From: Echiichthys vipera
Taxonomy: Eukaryota > Chordata > Actinopteri > Perciformes > Trachinidae
Direction of reading: 5' to 3'
Assembly (NCBI GenBank): GCA_963691815.1
Contig: OY829659.1
Span: 16,630,241 to 16,694,240 of the forward strand
Length of the DNA stretch: 64,000 bases
Of the stretch, positions 10,794-24,275 are shown in pieces; positions within the stretch are counted from its first letter, which is position 1; each line of letters begins with the position of its first letter. The notes beneath the pieces are model-generated. The model was not told where the DNA came from, made no database searches, and was given only the letters and a program-made list of their open reading frames with translations. Both the position numbers and the translations under genes were made by a program.

Positions 10794-12862
10794 ATAATAT
10801 ATATTATTATTATGTATAATACATATATATTTTGCTGTAGTATTCTTTACAGCAGTATTACCCTAGACCATGCTCTCATTAAGTGTCTGAATGGTGCAAT
10901 TATTCCCTCAGTGCATTATGTCCCTTAAACATATGTTCTCTAATGTACTTTTTAACATGTTTATACTTTTTATATTTACTGTAGATATTGTGCACTCTGT
11001 GATTCTGATTGGATTGCTTTTCTCTCTGTTTTATTATGGCATCTCAGGTAGGATAACTTTCTGAATATTCTTAATTTTTTTATAATTGCCATAATGCAAG
11101 GCTGACATGTATGTAGCCAAGTCCTCCTCAGACTTTATATGATGTTTCATTTTAATGATATTATATATTAAAAATAAACAGATTATTCAACATACAGGAA
11201 GATTGTACTGAGATGTTCTAACACTTTTTAGTGTATGTTAATAATTTCAACATGCATGATTTAAGGATGAGCATTTGATGCTTAGAGTGCATTTTGAGAA
11301 ATAGAAGCATCACACCCTCTTGCGGTTAGATTAGGCTAAATCCCCAAACTCATCTTCATCTTATTCACACCCTTGTCTTCTCTTTGAACAGATGGGGGCG
11401 TGACTGTTAATGCAGATTCAAGCCCATGGTAAGGTTGCACACAAGCTCACTACCAAATTTCAAACTTTTGCGGTTTTAAACTCAAAGACTACTTGGTTAT
11501 TCTGTTTACCACAGCAACACAGTCATGGCGACAATTCACAAACTAGTTGTTGGTGCTTGGGTTTTGATAACATCATCACATTCAACTTCAAGGCCACAGG
11601 CTACAAGGTAGGCTTGTTCACCCTATCATTGCTCCCCTGACCAGTGTAGAGTATTAGAGCTCTGGATGTGAACTAAGAGGCAATTTTGCTGAGGTAGCAC
11701 GTTGGCTTCTTGTCACTTCCAATCACCACATAATCGTGATCGTCCGCCACAACATTGCATCCGTTGGCAGGGTTTGATAAACCCAAGATAAAGAGTGTCC
11801 TGGTTGGGAGCAGTAAACGCTGCTGTAGCCAAAGAAATGATCTATGTAGATGACCAAGGGCTTTTATTTTACCCACTGGTTGTCTAAATCGTCTTTGTGA
11901 TCTGAATCTTAATCTCCTTTTATACCTTAATGGTAAAAATCATTGTATGCACAAGTTAACTGTTTCATGCAGGTAATGACGACATTTAACAACTATTTAC
12001 AACTACAGAAACTATTGAACAAAAGAAAGTCCTGTGACATTCATTCTTTCTGTGTATAACCTGAGCCAGACCATACAACAATGAAAGCAATTGTATCACA
12101 CCTATTCAGGGTTATTAGTATACACAGCTGTTGAAAATATTAGAAATTTGTATTTTTTTACACACTATTATCGGATTGGTGCTGTTCATGTATCTGAATT
12201 GGTATCGGGAAGGTGAAAATGGTTTCGTAACATCTTTACTTTATAGGCTATGTTTTTGGCAATTTGGTTATAAAGTATGATTGTGATGAATGCAAGGTTA
12301 AAAGCATTTATTTCACAAAAGTACTGTACTAAAGTACTACAAAAGTGCTGAATTTGCTGGGAATGCTAGCTGTCCTCCATGTAGCCACTAGGTGGAGACA
12401 AATTATGATTTTAAATATGCTGCACACCATACAGAGTATATGTGCACCTCCAGAAATGCACATTAGCAGTAGGGTATTATAATACTCTCCCCCCTCTTTC
12501 TCCTTCTTTCTAATCATACTGTGCACTTTTAATCACAATGAATTCATTATTTAATTGCTGCAAATAAAAATGTTGCTGTTCAGTTTTTCCAATAAGCAAG
12601 TTTATTTTGGAAGCAAATTTAAAAAAGGGCATGTATATCTTTTCAGAAAGTACATTTTGCAGCCGTGAGAATGGTTAGTATGACTAATGAGTCGAAGCAA
12701 CAGAGCAGTTTTAATTCCACGCAGAGAAAGGCCCCAGCACTATAAACTGCAGCTGTAGCAACTGGAGTGTTTATGTTTTTAGGTGAAAGATGCCTCCAGT
12801 GGGGAGAAAGGAAAACACTACCAGGCAGAATCTCTATTGATACTACAGGCCGGAATGAACTG

Positions 12863-12863
<1 letters not shown>

Positions 12864-12929
<66 letters not shown>
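12864..12929. repeat. (CA)n microsatellite
   Basis: This is an uninterrupted run of CA dinucleotides, about 33 units. It is intergenic. Confidence 0.95.
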
Positions 12930-12930
<1 letters not shown>

Positions 12931-13867
12931 ATTTATGATAAAAACTCAAATATGTTTATTTTACCCATAATGTTGTAATAAAAAGATAACCTTGAGTCAG
13001 TTACTCTTTGGAAACTAATATGGCACATCTAGAATGAAATTCCTTAAATAACTGATGAACTGGAACTCTTAAATATGAATAGGAAACTGCATTTTTAATG
13101 CAACCGTAGATGGGACTTTTTTTTTCAAACAGGATCCTCACATATGATATTCTCTGCTGTTGAGTTGACAGCTTGCTCCTAATTGGGTTCCAAATCAGCA
13201 CCACAGACTCCGTTGGGTAAATCAGTTACCCCCTTTCTAATCTTCAGAAGGGGGAAATAGGAGAGAGGGTACCTGTTCCCCCGCCTCTGTCCCTCTCTTT
13301 TCTCATGTTAATGGGGGTGCGGCCTTCTATCCCAGGCACCATCTGCCCTTCCTCAGGGTTCGGGCCCCAAGCACTCCAGACGTGTCCTATTGTGTGTGTG
13401 TGTCCAAGCAGAAAGTGGTGAGTACACATGGATTTTGTGGCCCAAAAGGCTGCTCCATCAAGAGCACGAGCCTCCTGTTCATTAGCCTACATGTGACAGA
13501 GGGAGGGAGCTGCTCGCGTGCCCTGTGTGCAGTAACATCAGGGGGAGCCACCGTTTGTTCTGTTGAGTCTTGTTCAGTTTCTGTGTGAGATGTCATCGTT
13601 AAAAAAACGGTTGGCTGAGGGACGGCCAGACAGGTCAACATGCCCTTTAAAGTAACGCATTATATCAGAGATGTTGCCACTAATTTCAGATGATCTTTTA
13701 ACTGATCTGTTGTGCTCTGAACGTAAGGCATGATTCAATCAAGTTTTGTCAAAATATAATGACAATGTTCGGTGGACAGGTGGACAAATGAATTAGACAG
13801 TGATGAATAAATACCATTACTTTATATACTAAAGTTGAATTAAGTAGCACACCAAAAACCACACTAT

Positions 13868-13937
13868 ATGTAAAGTGTCTTGAAATATGAAATATGATTT
13901 GGAACTAGAGATAAAACTGAATTGAATTGAATTGAAA
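13868..13937. repeat. Fish interspersed repeat tail ending (TTGAA)n-like
   Basis: The sequence gtaaagtgtcttgaaatatg followed by actgaattgaattgaattga resembles the 3' end of the common fish repeat whose opposite-orientation start is at 8132. It is a short fragment. Confidence 0.5.
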
Positions 13938-16900
13938 AATAAAATCATAAAAGCACACACACAAAAAACAAGGTTTCCGTTAGTGGAATAAGACAGAGAA
14001 GTTATGACACTCACTTCCCACTAGATTTTTTTGGGGTCACATATCCTACAGAATATCCTTCACACTGAGCACACATCATCCCCAGTGAGCTCAGACAAAA
14101 AGTGGGTGTCTGAGATGTGACAGATGGATGAATGAACTAAAGGATGGAGACCAAACTGTGGCTGCCCTTTCTCAATTTCATTACTGTGGGGGGACGATAA
14201 AATGACAGATCAAAATGCCATTTGCAATCTTGGGATGAATAATTGCAAATGTGCAGCGATGACCTTTGATTAGAAAGCAAATTATTCGGCACAAACAGAA
14301 AAAAACGAAATCAATGTGGTTAATATTCAAAGTTAAATCAGACAAAAATAGGTCAATAATGTGCTCCCTAAGACCTGTTCTGAGCTATTGACTGAATAAA
14401 ACGCTTTAATAACTAAAACAAAAGTCCACCAGGACATTTTGGTGAAAGTCACCCTTCGTTAAAAAAACATGGAAACTCAGAACACGGATACCCAAGAAAA
14501 AACATGCTGACCAACTACAAAGCAGATTTGAAAATATGAGTCTACTGTAGCTCCATCATATTGTGCAGACAAGGTGTATGTGCCATTTCTGACTCCTCTA
14601 CAGTATGAATCCTTGTGTGAACTGACAAGATAACCTCCCAGTTACCCGACACGCACACCGACAAGCAGATTATGACTTTCCATCGGGCCTGCCCTCCTCA
14701 TTTTCAAAGCTACATGCTGCTGGCTGCATTGGGATTAGTTATTGAACTGTCCAAGCAAAGGGGAACAAGCTCGCTTCAGAGGCACAGCACACAATAAGCC
14801 AGCTGTCAGTGGGAGGGGCTTGTTCAGACCACTGTTGTCATGGATAGGACTTTAATGTTATGTTGCCCTCTGAGAGTAGATAGGTGCTCATGTCATGCAC
14901 TGATTAATATTGACACAAGGCTTGATTGAGGACAGGGTTAAAGCGGAACACAGACATGTCAGCAAGATTATGGATACTTGGTGGTTTATAAGTAAGCAAA
15001 GTGTGTGCACATGATTGTTTGAGACATACAAATTGTGTTGGAAGATGTTGGATTGTGCTACTGCTGCCATTACCACTGATCACTGGCCTATTCTTTTTAT
15101 AATAGTTGTGTAACATCTGATTAGCTGACCCTTATAAGCATACACACAAACCCCTCTCTCTCTAACCCCCAGAGGCCACGCGTTTGCCACCCCCACCCCT
15201 GTTTTACATTCAAAGGTGTGTCTTAGAGCATCTTCTCAGCAGCATCGGAGCTGATGTCCTTGCATGTTGTTTCAAAAGACTGAATTGTGTGTTTTAATCA
15301 TGCTACACTGACTGATATAAATGTGTTGTTATGCTGCACAGACATAATATAGAACCAAAGTTGTTACCAGCCGCGAAAGCAACGCTGGAATTGTTTTATT
15401 GTGTGTGTCATCATGGAAAAATGTGGTTCTGGAGACACCTACTGTATCAGGAACTACCACAGAGGCAATGTTGGCTAAATTACCGGGTGTTTGTGTCTAT
15501 TTATGTCAGATTTTGTCACAGCAGTAGCGTCCCAAACAGTTCAAGATGCAATCACAATTTTGCAGGTGTAAAGCTGAAATCAGATGAAGGCCCAAACTTG
15601 ATTTGCCGTTACGGCTGCTGCCGTCCCACCACAGGTTTTCGATTTTGTAATAGATGCTATGGTGGCCTTTAGGGTTGGTCATTTTTAATTCATTTTTATT
15701 TTGAAATTAGTTACGCAATTTTGTTAACCTCCCTGATTGTTACTTATTTCTCTGAAATGTATATTGCCAATCATCATCAACTTTGATGCTACACACTATA
15801 ATAACATCAAACAGTGTGGAGCAGCCTCATTTTAAAGTCCGAGATCATTTTAGTGTAAGATGGATTTACATATTGTAGATTTCACTGTCAACAAATGTCA
15901 TACTAAAAATCCCCTAATCCCTCTTAAGAACAGATTTATCAGACTGTGTTACAATCCATGTTAAATGGGGAAAGTTTAACAGCTGGATGAGATTTAACAT
16001 CACTTAAGAAGAATGAAAACAAAGGAGTCGTTTTGAAATGTAGTTGTAGTGCAGCACGCTGTGTCCGGGTTTTATACACACGCAGTTTAGACTGAATCAT
16101 TTCCCCTGACAGCTGCGTGGATAGAAATATTTCACTTGGAAACGACTGACTTGCCATTCAGGATTTGCTAGTACTCTGTGTGCAAATAAAATAGTTTTTA
16201 TATCATCATATTTTATCAACACAAAGCTCTAAAATTGGTTTACCATCATGTATTAGATTTACAGCAACCATACTCAGTTCACAAACGCATCACACCAGCC
16301 TCATAACCTTTAGAAACAGCAGACTGATACTGCAATATGTCAATAAAACCCCCCTCCACACTGACCCACACACCATCCAATGTAGCTAACCACAGATTAA
16401 CAGTGTGAGGAAGGTGTATGATGGCACAAATATCTGTCATGATCCAAAACATACGCTAGCATGAGTTAGATCAAATGCTCCCTGTTAACGTATCCTCTTT
16501 GATTAAGCAGGGTGAAATATGCAACATAGCCAACAGTACATTTGCAAAACAGCCAAGGTGTTAAGTGCACAACATTAAACCGCGCTGTAATCTGTAATTA
16601 CAGCGCCCAAAAGGCTGCCAGCGCTTACATTACTGTTGCACATTTTTCACTCTGAAAAATGGTGAATAGCCTTAATGAGCTCTTGTACTATGGCTAACCT
16701 ATCAATAGGTTACCCATAATCAGCAGGATAGAGGCCTACTAACCTCAATTATATTACTTTGGGGGGTAATCTCTGCTGTGCCAGCCCACACAAAAAGGAG
16801 TTTTCCTGTTTGTGAATGTAGCTGTAGCATGGATGAGCGTGACCCATTATCTTTTACATGCCAAGTTACCAGTGGAGGGCTTACAGAAGTTAATCTGATG

Positions 16901-18279
16901 TGTTAAAATGAAGAGCATTTAATACACTGCCAATAGCAGCCATCACTCTTCTATTTTATCCACTGATGTCTGCATACACAGTAGCTTTTGTTTGTGGAGT
17001 CATTGTGCAATATATTGTCTTTTAAATACATTTTGATTGGAAGAAATGCAGACAAAACCTAAAATCCTTCACTTTAGGTTTTTGTTTATGCTGAACAAGA
17101 ACTAGATTTAAATATCCTTGATATTGAGAATATTCACTCATTCAATTGCAAAAATCCACACTTAAGTTAAGTAAGGTTGTACAACCTGCACACGTGCAAA
17201 TTATAGACCTACTACTCATAGTAGACCAAAGTTTGAATGGAATTTCATTCTTGAATTCTGACAAACAAACAGCAGTACTTGCGGCTTGTGCGCTTAACCA
17301 GTAGAAAAAAAGATGATAGTGTGCTTTCCTGAATTGCACTAACTGATGTCAGCATTGACTAAGATAAAATTGCACAGTTATAATCACAAGATATATTGCA
17401 GGCACAGGTGAGAGTTGAGAGATTTTATTGATCGCCATAGCAGAAAGCAAAGCTTAGTTCAGTGGCATTCACCCACACGCCTCATCTCCTCTCATACATC
17501 ATCATTTCCTGCGAGGCAGTCTCTCTGAAGCTTCCCTCTACCTCTGCTCCCAAGGCACAGTGAGCTCTGCCATAATATGATAATCTAAACCATAATTTGA
17601 TATGGTTTATAGTGATTGACCAGCGCTGTGATTATTTGATTCTAGACCAAAGAACGTATCATCTCAAATTTCCTTCCATTTGCACAATGATACATTTTTT
17701 TTGGACTGATGACGAAAGATAATCAGGAAATACTGCTACACACATGAGCAGTTCTGCTTATTAAATTTATGGGTGAGTTGATAAACCAATGTTCTCTGGC
17801 AGATAATATAGATTGAACTGGATTGCAAAACGTCACTGCTATAAAATGAGAAAACATGTTGATCAAACTGCAACAACGCATATTTCCTTTTCCACATAGG
17901 GCAAACATCCAAAGAACAAATGAAAGGGTGCACGAATATTTAAATCCATGTACCTAAGTAGATACAACCTAGAGACCATCGTGTGATGGGATTAAACCAG
18001 CTGCGACACCAAATTCTGCCAGGGGCGTAAAGTGGTGGGGCAACGGCCCCTTCCCTAATTCCTAGACCCCTACTTCCAGCGCCCATGCTCGGACCACACG
18101 CATTTTTTAACTCAGCCTTCATTTTTGAGCTCAACTCAAACCTAAACCTAACCAAACGTGCTAGTTTAGGAAACACTCCTGAGGGTCGTATAAGAGGGTA
18201 GGAACAAACGACCCGTGTGGTCGTATGGGTGGGAGGACTTATTACACTCCTGCAAGCGGCTCTGTGGGGCTTTGTGCTA

Positions 18280-18870
18280 TAGGCTAACATGAGCACAATG
18301 AAAACATTTTGATGTTAGCAGGTGTAGTGTTTACTGTGTTCATGATCTAAGTTAGCATGTTAGAATGTAACATTTGCAGATTAGCACGAAACACACTTTC
18401 TTTGGAGGTATTGGGTCATAAAACAAAGTATTGGGCAAATAGGGGACATGAATATACATACCATATTTTTGTTTCACTAAAAACCATTAATCATCCAGAA
18501 ATCATAAATATAGTATATTTGTGCCACATTTCGCTATAAGTCAAAGCAATGACCTGCTGGTGGTGCTAGAGAAAAGGTCGGGATTCAGAAAGACTTTTTT
18601 CAGGATTAATCTTCTGGACACCATTAATATGTGTACCAAATTTCATAGTAATCCATCAAATAGTTGTTGGGACATTTCACTCAAAGAAAAAATGTCAACC
18701 TTGTGGTAGCCTCAAGAGGAAGTCAAGGGATCACCAAAGTCAGTAGGATTCACCCTCAGGGGACCATGACTTCTGGCTGTACAGGATTTAATGACAAACC
18801 ACTCAAACCATTCTGATATTTCAGTCTGGACCAAAGTGGTTGAAGCCACACACTGAGACTAGACTTGACT
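18280..18870. repeat. Degenerate teleost interspersed repeat
   Basis: Phrases such as gcaggtattgggtcat-like text, tgacctgctggtggtgctag, ccaaatttcatagtaatcc, gttgttgggacatttcactc, agggatcaccaaagt and tctggaccaaagtggt are in the order seen in a repeat common in perciform genomes. The class is not certain to me. The copy is diverged and has no coding capacity. Confidence 0.55.
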
Positions 18871-20936
18871 CGATAAGTATTTTCTCTACATTCCCTCCAC
18901 ATCATTTTCATCTTACAATAATGCAATACACATTTGTTTGTAATTTCCTGCAAACCTCTAGAGGCCAGAGTGATGAAAATAAGTTGCACAAAAACATTTT
19001 CAGTGTTGAATCAATCAAGTGAATTATAGACTTACAGGGAAATAACAAGTCTGAAGCACACTTTAAATCTACAGGCACGTAACGGTAAACTCAGATACTA
19101 TTTTTTAGGAACATATCTGATTATGTTAGTGATTAGATTATTAGTCAGGATGGAGGTTATACATACTGTATGTAGGTTATACCGATTTCATTTCTAAAGC
19201 AATTTTCCTGACTCTGCCCACAACACTAGTAAATTCCAGATGGGGCTTATTACAAAATGTCACCACAGAGATGTGCTCTGCCTCCGAGGATATTTATAGG
19301 GTTCATTATATAAACCTGATCACTGACAGCGGCCTATGGATACTAGTAAATCACGCTCCTCCTCACACTGCAGCTGCAGGTTGTGCTGTCGGCTCCTGAT
19401 CCGAGCTTTCAGCGCCAAGCTTTAGGAAATGATCTGCCTTGAGTATTACTTGGCTAAGTTTATGGGTAAATGTCATATTTAGCAGAATGTGGAATGAAGA
19501 AAATGTTGCACCAGTGTTCATGCATCTCATGTTTGAGACTCAAGACCAGATGAAAGCAGAGGGCGAAGCTGTGTGTAAATATGACTCTCTGTTGTGTTAA
19601 TTAAAACATTTTATACACTCTTATCTATGGTGACTTGCAATGAAGGAGCAGGGATGGGTTCATTGCTTCTGGAGGACACAACAACACACATGGCTGTGAA
19701 AGGACACATACTGGCTGTGGTAGAAAGTCTGTGACCTTTCTAATCATTGTTGCATCCCAGTTTGTCTCTTTCAGAGTACAAAACACATGCTCTTCACCTG
19801 GAGCGGATCAAGCACATTAATTCAGATCCTCTGTTCATTTCACCTGTTAAATCTACTTGAATCTACAGAATTAAGGCAAAACGAAAGGTTGGAGAAGAAC
19901 TAAAGCATCATTTGGAGGCTACTTCTGTGCATTCACGTAAGGAAGTGGTTGTGTGCGTGTATTGCTTCTTTGTTGGGTGGTGGGCCAGGTTCGGCCCCAT
20001 AAATGTTGGGACTGACCCTGTTGAATTGCTAAAGGAGGCTGAGTGCACACAGCAACAGATGGGTTACAGTTAGTGAACTAACAGCCCTTTATAACTGATT
20101 ATGGCATTCACTCTGTAGTGGCATGAACATAGTTAAACAAAAGCACAAATCTGTGGTTGCTTTTGTCCAAGAAACAATTTGCTTAATGGTGACCCTGAAA
20201 TGCTCTAATGTTTGATAGTGTCCATTTGTTGGAGCTATGATGGACAGCTGACCTGTCCCCTGTATTTCCTTTCTGTCAGCCAAATGCCTGCTGGTGTAGC
20301 CCCACTCTAATGCAGACTATTCATATTACAGTCACATGTATGGAAGTCATAAGGCTTCTTTTAGTCATTAAAAATGTATGAGTTACTGTTTGCTGCCATC
20401 TTAAATTCATGGGGGGATTAGATTGGAGAAATGTAACCAAAAAAGAGATCTGAATACAGTATAGATGTCCTGAAACCATAACATTTTATTGTCCAATAGT
20501 CTCCATATGTTGTTTTTTGACATGCCATTTGTGCTGACTCAGACTTGGGAGCATTTTGACACTTTTCTGTATTAACTGTGCCTCAATGTGCCTCTGTGTA
20601 AGTGTACAATGATCTTTAGTGTCTGCTATCGGCAAAACCTCCTCTCTGCTTTAAAATGTTTGCTCGGCACTGCTGGACTGAATTCACAGTCTCATTTTTC
20701 TTTCGTGTCCATGTTGGCAGCTGGAGAAAAACTTGCACCGTCCAAAAATGACAGGAATATTAATTAATACATTTTAAAATCCCAAGACTTCAGAAGGTCT
20801 CATGATTCTTACTAAAAAGGACCAGTACATTTCAGACATTTAGCAACATTAAGTGTATTCTATAAACCGCATGATTTCAAAGCTCCCTTTATTTCTAGGG
20901 TTCTCAGAAAATACGATTGCAATCTATTTTTAAATA

Positions 20937-20969
<33 letters not shown>
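20937..20969. repeat. (AAT)n microsatellite
   Basis: About eleven AAT units lie in intergenic sequence. Confidence 0.9.
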
Positions 20970-20972
<3 letters not shown>

Positions 20973-21190
20973 GACAACTTTCTGGTGTGAATGAAGCATT
21001 ATAAGTGACATTGTCTTGTCGTTATCAGAGTCTCCATTTGAGTGAACACTGTCACAGAACAGCCATATTACTCTCCGACAAGGAATCGACATTACAGGGG
21101 TTGTCAGGACAACCAGCCATGATTCACAGAGCCTCAGATAGGCCTCCACCTTGGGCTTGAAGCACTAGCCATGAGACTGAGCAGATGCTG

Positions 21191-21315
21191 TGCCAGTCAG
21201 CCAATCACAGGTGAGATAGAGGAAAAAGATGACATCATAGGCAAATTAGGGCAAATGCAGTGAGTACTTTGGTTGTTGTCTCCGCCCGCTCATGAACCCG
21301 GAGACACTTTTATAC
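21191..21315 (+). promoter_or_regulatory. Promoter-like module A: CCAAT box plus TGACATCA
   Basis: A CCAAT pentamer at 21201-21205 is followed at 21230-21237 by tgacatca, a CRE-like half-palindrome. A TATA-like ttttatac lies near 21309. The arrangement resembles module B about 660 bp downstream. That this is a real promoter, possibly an alternative start for pak3, is an inference from motif spacing only. Confidence 0.3.
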
Positions 21316-21400
21316 TCTGGAAAAAAAAAATCTGTAGGTGTTTAGTGATAAATCTTATTGTTATGGAAAACTATTTGAACATTATATTTTTAATTTCCCA

Positions 21401-21522
21401 ATTTAAATAAAATAAAATAAAACCTGCACTTTGGTAGCAGATTATGATATTGTATCATATATATATATTAAAATATCATAATCTGCTACCAAAGTGCAGG
21501 TTTTATTTTATTTTATTTAAAT
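21401..21522. repeat. Perfect 51-bp inverted repeat (hairpin)
   Basis: The left arm 21401-21451 and right arm 21472-21522 are exact reverse complements over all 51 bases, separated by a 20-base AT-rich spacer. The arms include the unique-looking core cctgcactttggtagcag. Pairing stops at the next base on each outer side. Possible origins are a small foldback element, a template-switch duplication, or the stem of a noncoding RNA hairpin. No target-site duplication is obvious. Confidence 0.92.
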
Positions 21523-21849
21523 AGCTACAATTTGCTTGTGTTGTATATATATTGTTTTAATTTTTAGAGGCACCAGTACACCAAACACAGCCCGTTAAAG
21601 GCTTTGCCTGTTCAAATTTTGCACACGCAAAAATGACTTTCCAAAGCCTGTTGTTGTTAAATTTGCAGTATTTGTCTCAAGTTTTACCAACCTCCCTGTG
21701 GTGTTAAGAGGTCAAAAGAAGAGCTCATCAGCTGGACATGTAGTCCCTCCCTCCTGGCCTTCTCACTCAGCAGGTTGGTTCTGTTAAACAGCAAACCAAC
21801 TCTGTCTGCCCGTTGACTGCCTCCTCCCCCAGACCCGCTTCCTGCATTA

Positions 21850-22096
21850 ATATTCAGCCTCTCAGCCAATGGGTGAAGCAGGGTGGATGACATCATGGGC
21901 TAGGGAACAGTGAGCAGCCAGTGAAGCATCCAGCCTGCCGAACAAGCTTGCTTTTAGGGTCAGGAACTGGTCTGACAAGAGAATGGCAATCCTGCCTTTA
22001 AACTGTCATTAGGACTGTACGGTTGACGATGAATCTACCAGAGCTCCGGGTCCAGAGGCGAAACACTGAGCAAGAGAATGTGAAGACATATTTCAG
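21850..22096 (+). promoter_or_regulatory. pak3: Promoter-like module B and candidate pak3 5' noncoding exon
   Basis: A CCAAT pentamer at 21866-21870 precedes tgacatca at 21888-21895. About 200 bp on, a good donor (tttcag followed by gtaatt) ends a possible noncoding exon at 22096. The next plus-strand acceptor that fits a known exon is that of the pak3 start exon at 34665. This predicts an intron of about 12.6 kb. Mammalian PAK3 also has distant untranslated 5' exons. No transcript evidence is available. Confidence 0.35.
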
Positions 22097-22131
22097 GTAA
22101 TTCCCTCTCTGTGTATGGCAATAGGGGATGT

Positions 22132-22185
22132 GGAGGGGGAGGCAGAGGAGGGAGGAGAAGAGAGAAGAGGAGGAGGAGGGGGAAG
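22132..22185. repeat. Polypurine tract
   Basis: A 54-base run is purine on the plus strand apart from one C at 22143. It has a near-mirror GGAGGA/AGAGAAG composition. Such tracts can form triplex DNA. It begins about 35 bp after the possible pak3 5' donor. Confidence 0.8.
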
Positions 22186-22464
22186 CTGTGTATGTAGGGG
22201 TGCTTTGTAGCCTTTTTTCCCTTCCTTCTTCCACTCTGCATTCTGCCCTGCTAAGAAGGCAGCTGTTTCATCAGCAGTGTCTCCTGTGAGGGGGAGATGG
22301 AAATGGATGCTTGCATCAGATGGGCAGGGGATGTATTTGTATGATCATACACCCCCCTCTGCATCACATCATGTCTGTATGCACTCCCTTGTGCCTGGCA
22401 AATAGCATCTTTATTGATGGGGAGGTGTTAGAATCAATGGTGGCGTTTGTGCGGGGCCTTGTCT

Positions 22465-22573
<109 letters not shown>

Positions 22574-24130
22574 AATCCTGGAGAAATGCAGCAGCTGCAG
22601 TGGCAACACTGGAGCAAAAAAGAAGCAATGCTATTTTGGGTCTCTAGACTCAAAGATGGGGGGTAATGGATGGTTAATATGCTGATGGATGCTCTTTTGT
22701 TATCTCTGCACTGCCTCTCTTTTGGCCTTTCTAGGGAGGGTTTCATGATGAAACATCTTTTATTTCCTATACGTCTTTCAATGAGCACACAGAGAGACGG
22801 AGCTGAGACGTGCCTCTGTTTCCTGGCTTTATCATGGATGTGTGTAGCAGTTTCATAGCGGCTGTAGTGACAGGGAGATATACAACATCTGGTCACCTGA
22901 CTTCATTGGGGAGCGGAGTGGGGGTGGGGGCCGGTCCTGTGAAAGCTGAGCTATTCTGCCTTGGATTCTTCCACAGCCCATCAGTGGAGGAGGAGGATGG
23001 AAGGATTGGCTACGGTAGAGAATGTGTGTCTCCCCCATCACCTCTGCTCATTTAGATTGTGGTGTCAGAGCGTATAGAGAGGGAGATTCATCTCCAAGGG
23101 GAAGCGCAGTCATCCTCGGGTTAGGGAGAAGCAGGGCCTGATGGGAGACCTGTTGTCTGGCTGTCGTGTGTAAAAGGGATGTTAGGGAGTCATGTCAGTG
23201 ATCGAGGGAGGGAGAGATGATCGTAGAGGGGAATTGGGGGATGGGATGCTGGAGGTGCTACTCCCTTTGAACATAGGCCTGGTATATTGATATAGATATG
23301 ATACACGTCCTTCCATTCATTACTAATCTATTTGTCCAGACACCATGACTGCACTCCTTTCACTATGTTCACCCAAGGGTTTGTATTGTGTCCACTGCTA
23401 TTTTTTTTTTTTAATGGAAATATTATGTGTCCCTAACCACCACTACCATGGCCACTCCTTTGTCAAATTTTCAGTTCAGTAATTCGATGATATAAACTGA
23501 TGATTCTATGCGAAAATAATTGGGAATTTTGTCAGTGCATAAAATAGTTTTTACCACTACAGCACATTATACACAGCACTGTGCTGACAGAAGACACCAG
23601 GCCTACAGTAGTAATCTAATGCGGTGTCGGAGACAATCAGACAGACATGTTGGGATATAACATTAGAGTGTTTGTTATTTATACATCCTGCTGTTCAACT
23701 GATCTGGGTCGTGGACGCTGTGCTGCATGATTATACATTCATCACACCTTTATCTACACAAGTACAGGCAGATGGACAGTTAATAGCTCTGTAGTTTGTA
23801 TGTCTACGTGAGACTGGGTAGAGCTGCTTACTTTCAGTTTAAAGTATCCTCATAGGCCTTTGTCTGTATAGGTAACATGCACCAAATTTCACATTTGCAA
23901 AGAGAGCTCACAGACATGGCTGTTGCCATTCAAAAGATGATAATGTGTCAGGTCTGATATAGTGTGCATATGCGCTCTAAAAATAAACGTAAAGCTGCTA
24001 CCCGTAGCATACTGTTTATAGTGTCAACAAGAATTGTGCAGGCAAAATGGAAACTTATCATGGCTTGGCTATTTATGCAAATGTTTTCACAACTGACCCT
24101 TGGGATCAACTTGCATAACCAAAACTATCA

Positions 24131-24275
24131 TTATTACCTCCACGAGGTTATCTTTTCGGCTCGGGTTTGTGTGTCAGCAGAAGTATGCAAAAAACTACTG
24201 GCCTGTTTTTCATGAAGCTTGGTGGAAGAGTGAAGCACGGGCCAAGGAAGAACCCATTCAAGCAGAACCACGGGG
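24131..24275. repeat. Fish interspersed repeat fragment
   Basis: The order tacctccacgaggttatctt, aaaaactactggcctg, catgaagcttggtggaagag and gggccaaggaagaacccatt matches a repeat very common across teleosts. The copy is short and noncoding. Confidence 0.6.

Larger units (their letters stand above)
10800..21190. other. Gene-poor intergenic region between mepce and pak3, part 1
   Basis: I see no convincing exon here on either strand. Reading frames are short, have no recognisable domains and are mostly chance. Content that can be named is listed separately (microsatellites at 12864 and 20937, repeats at 13868 and 18280). A stretch at 11410-11880 has two modest reading frames on opposite strands without family resemblance. 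Confidence 0.5.

Noticed and set aside
11410..11880. Two modest frames, one ending at a donor-like site (ggctacaag then gtaggc), the other with NPANGCNVVADDHDYVVIG on the minus strand
   Set aside because: I considered a degraded secreted-protein gene but could not match a family or build consistent exons. A protein search of both frames would settle it.
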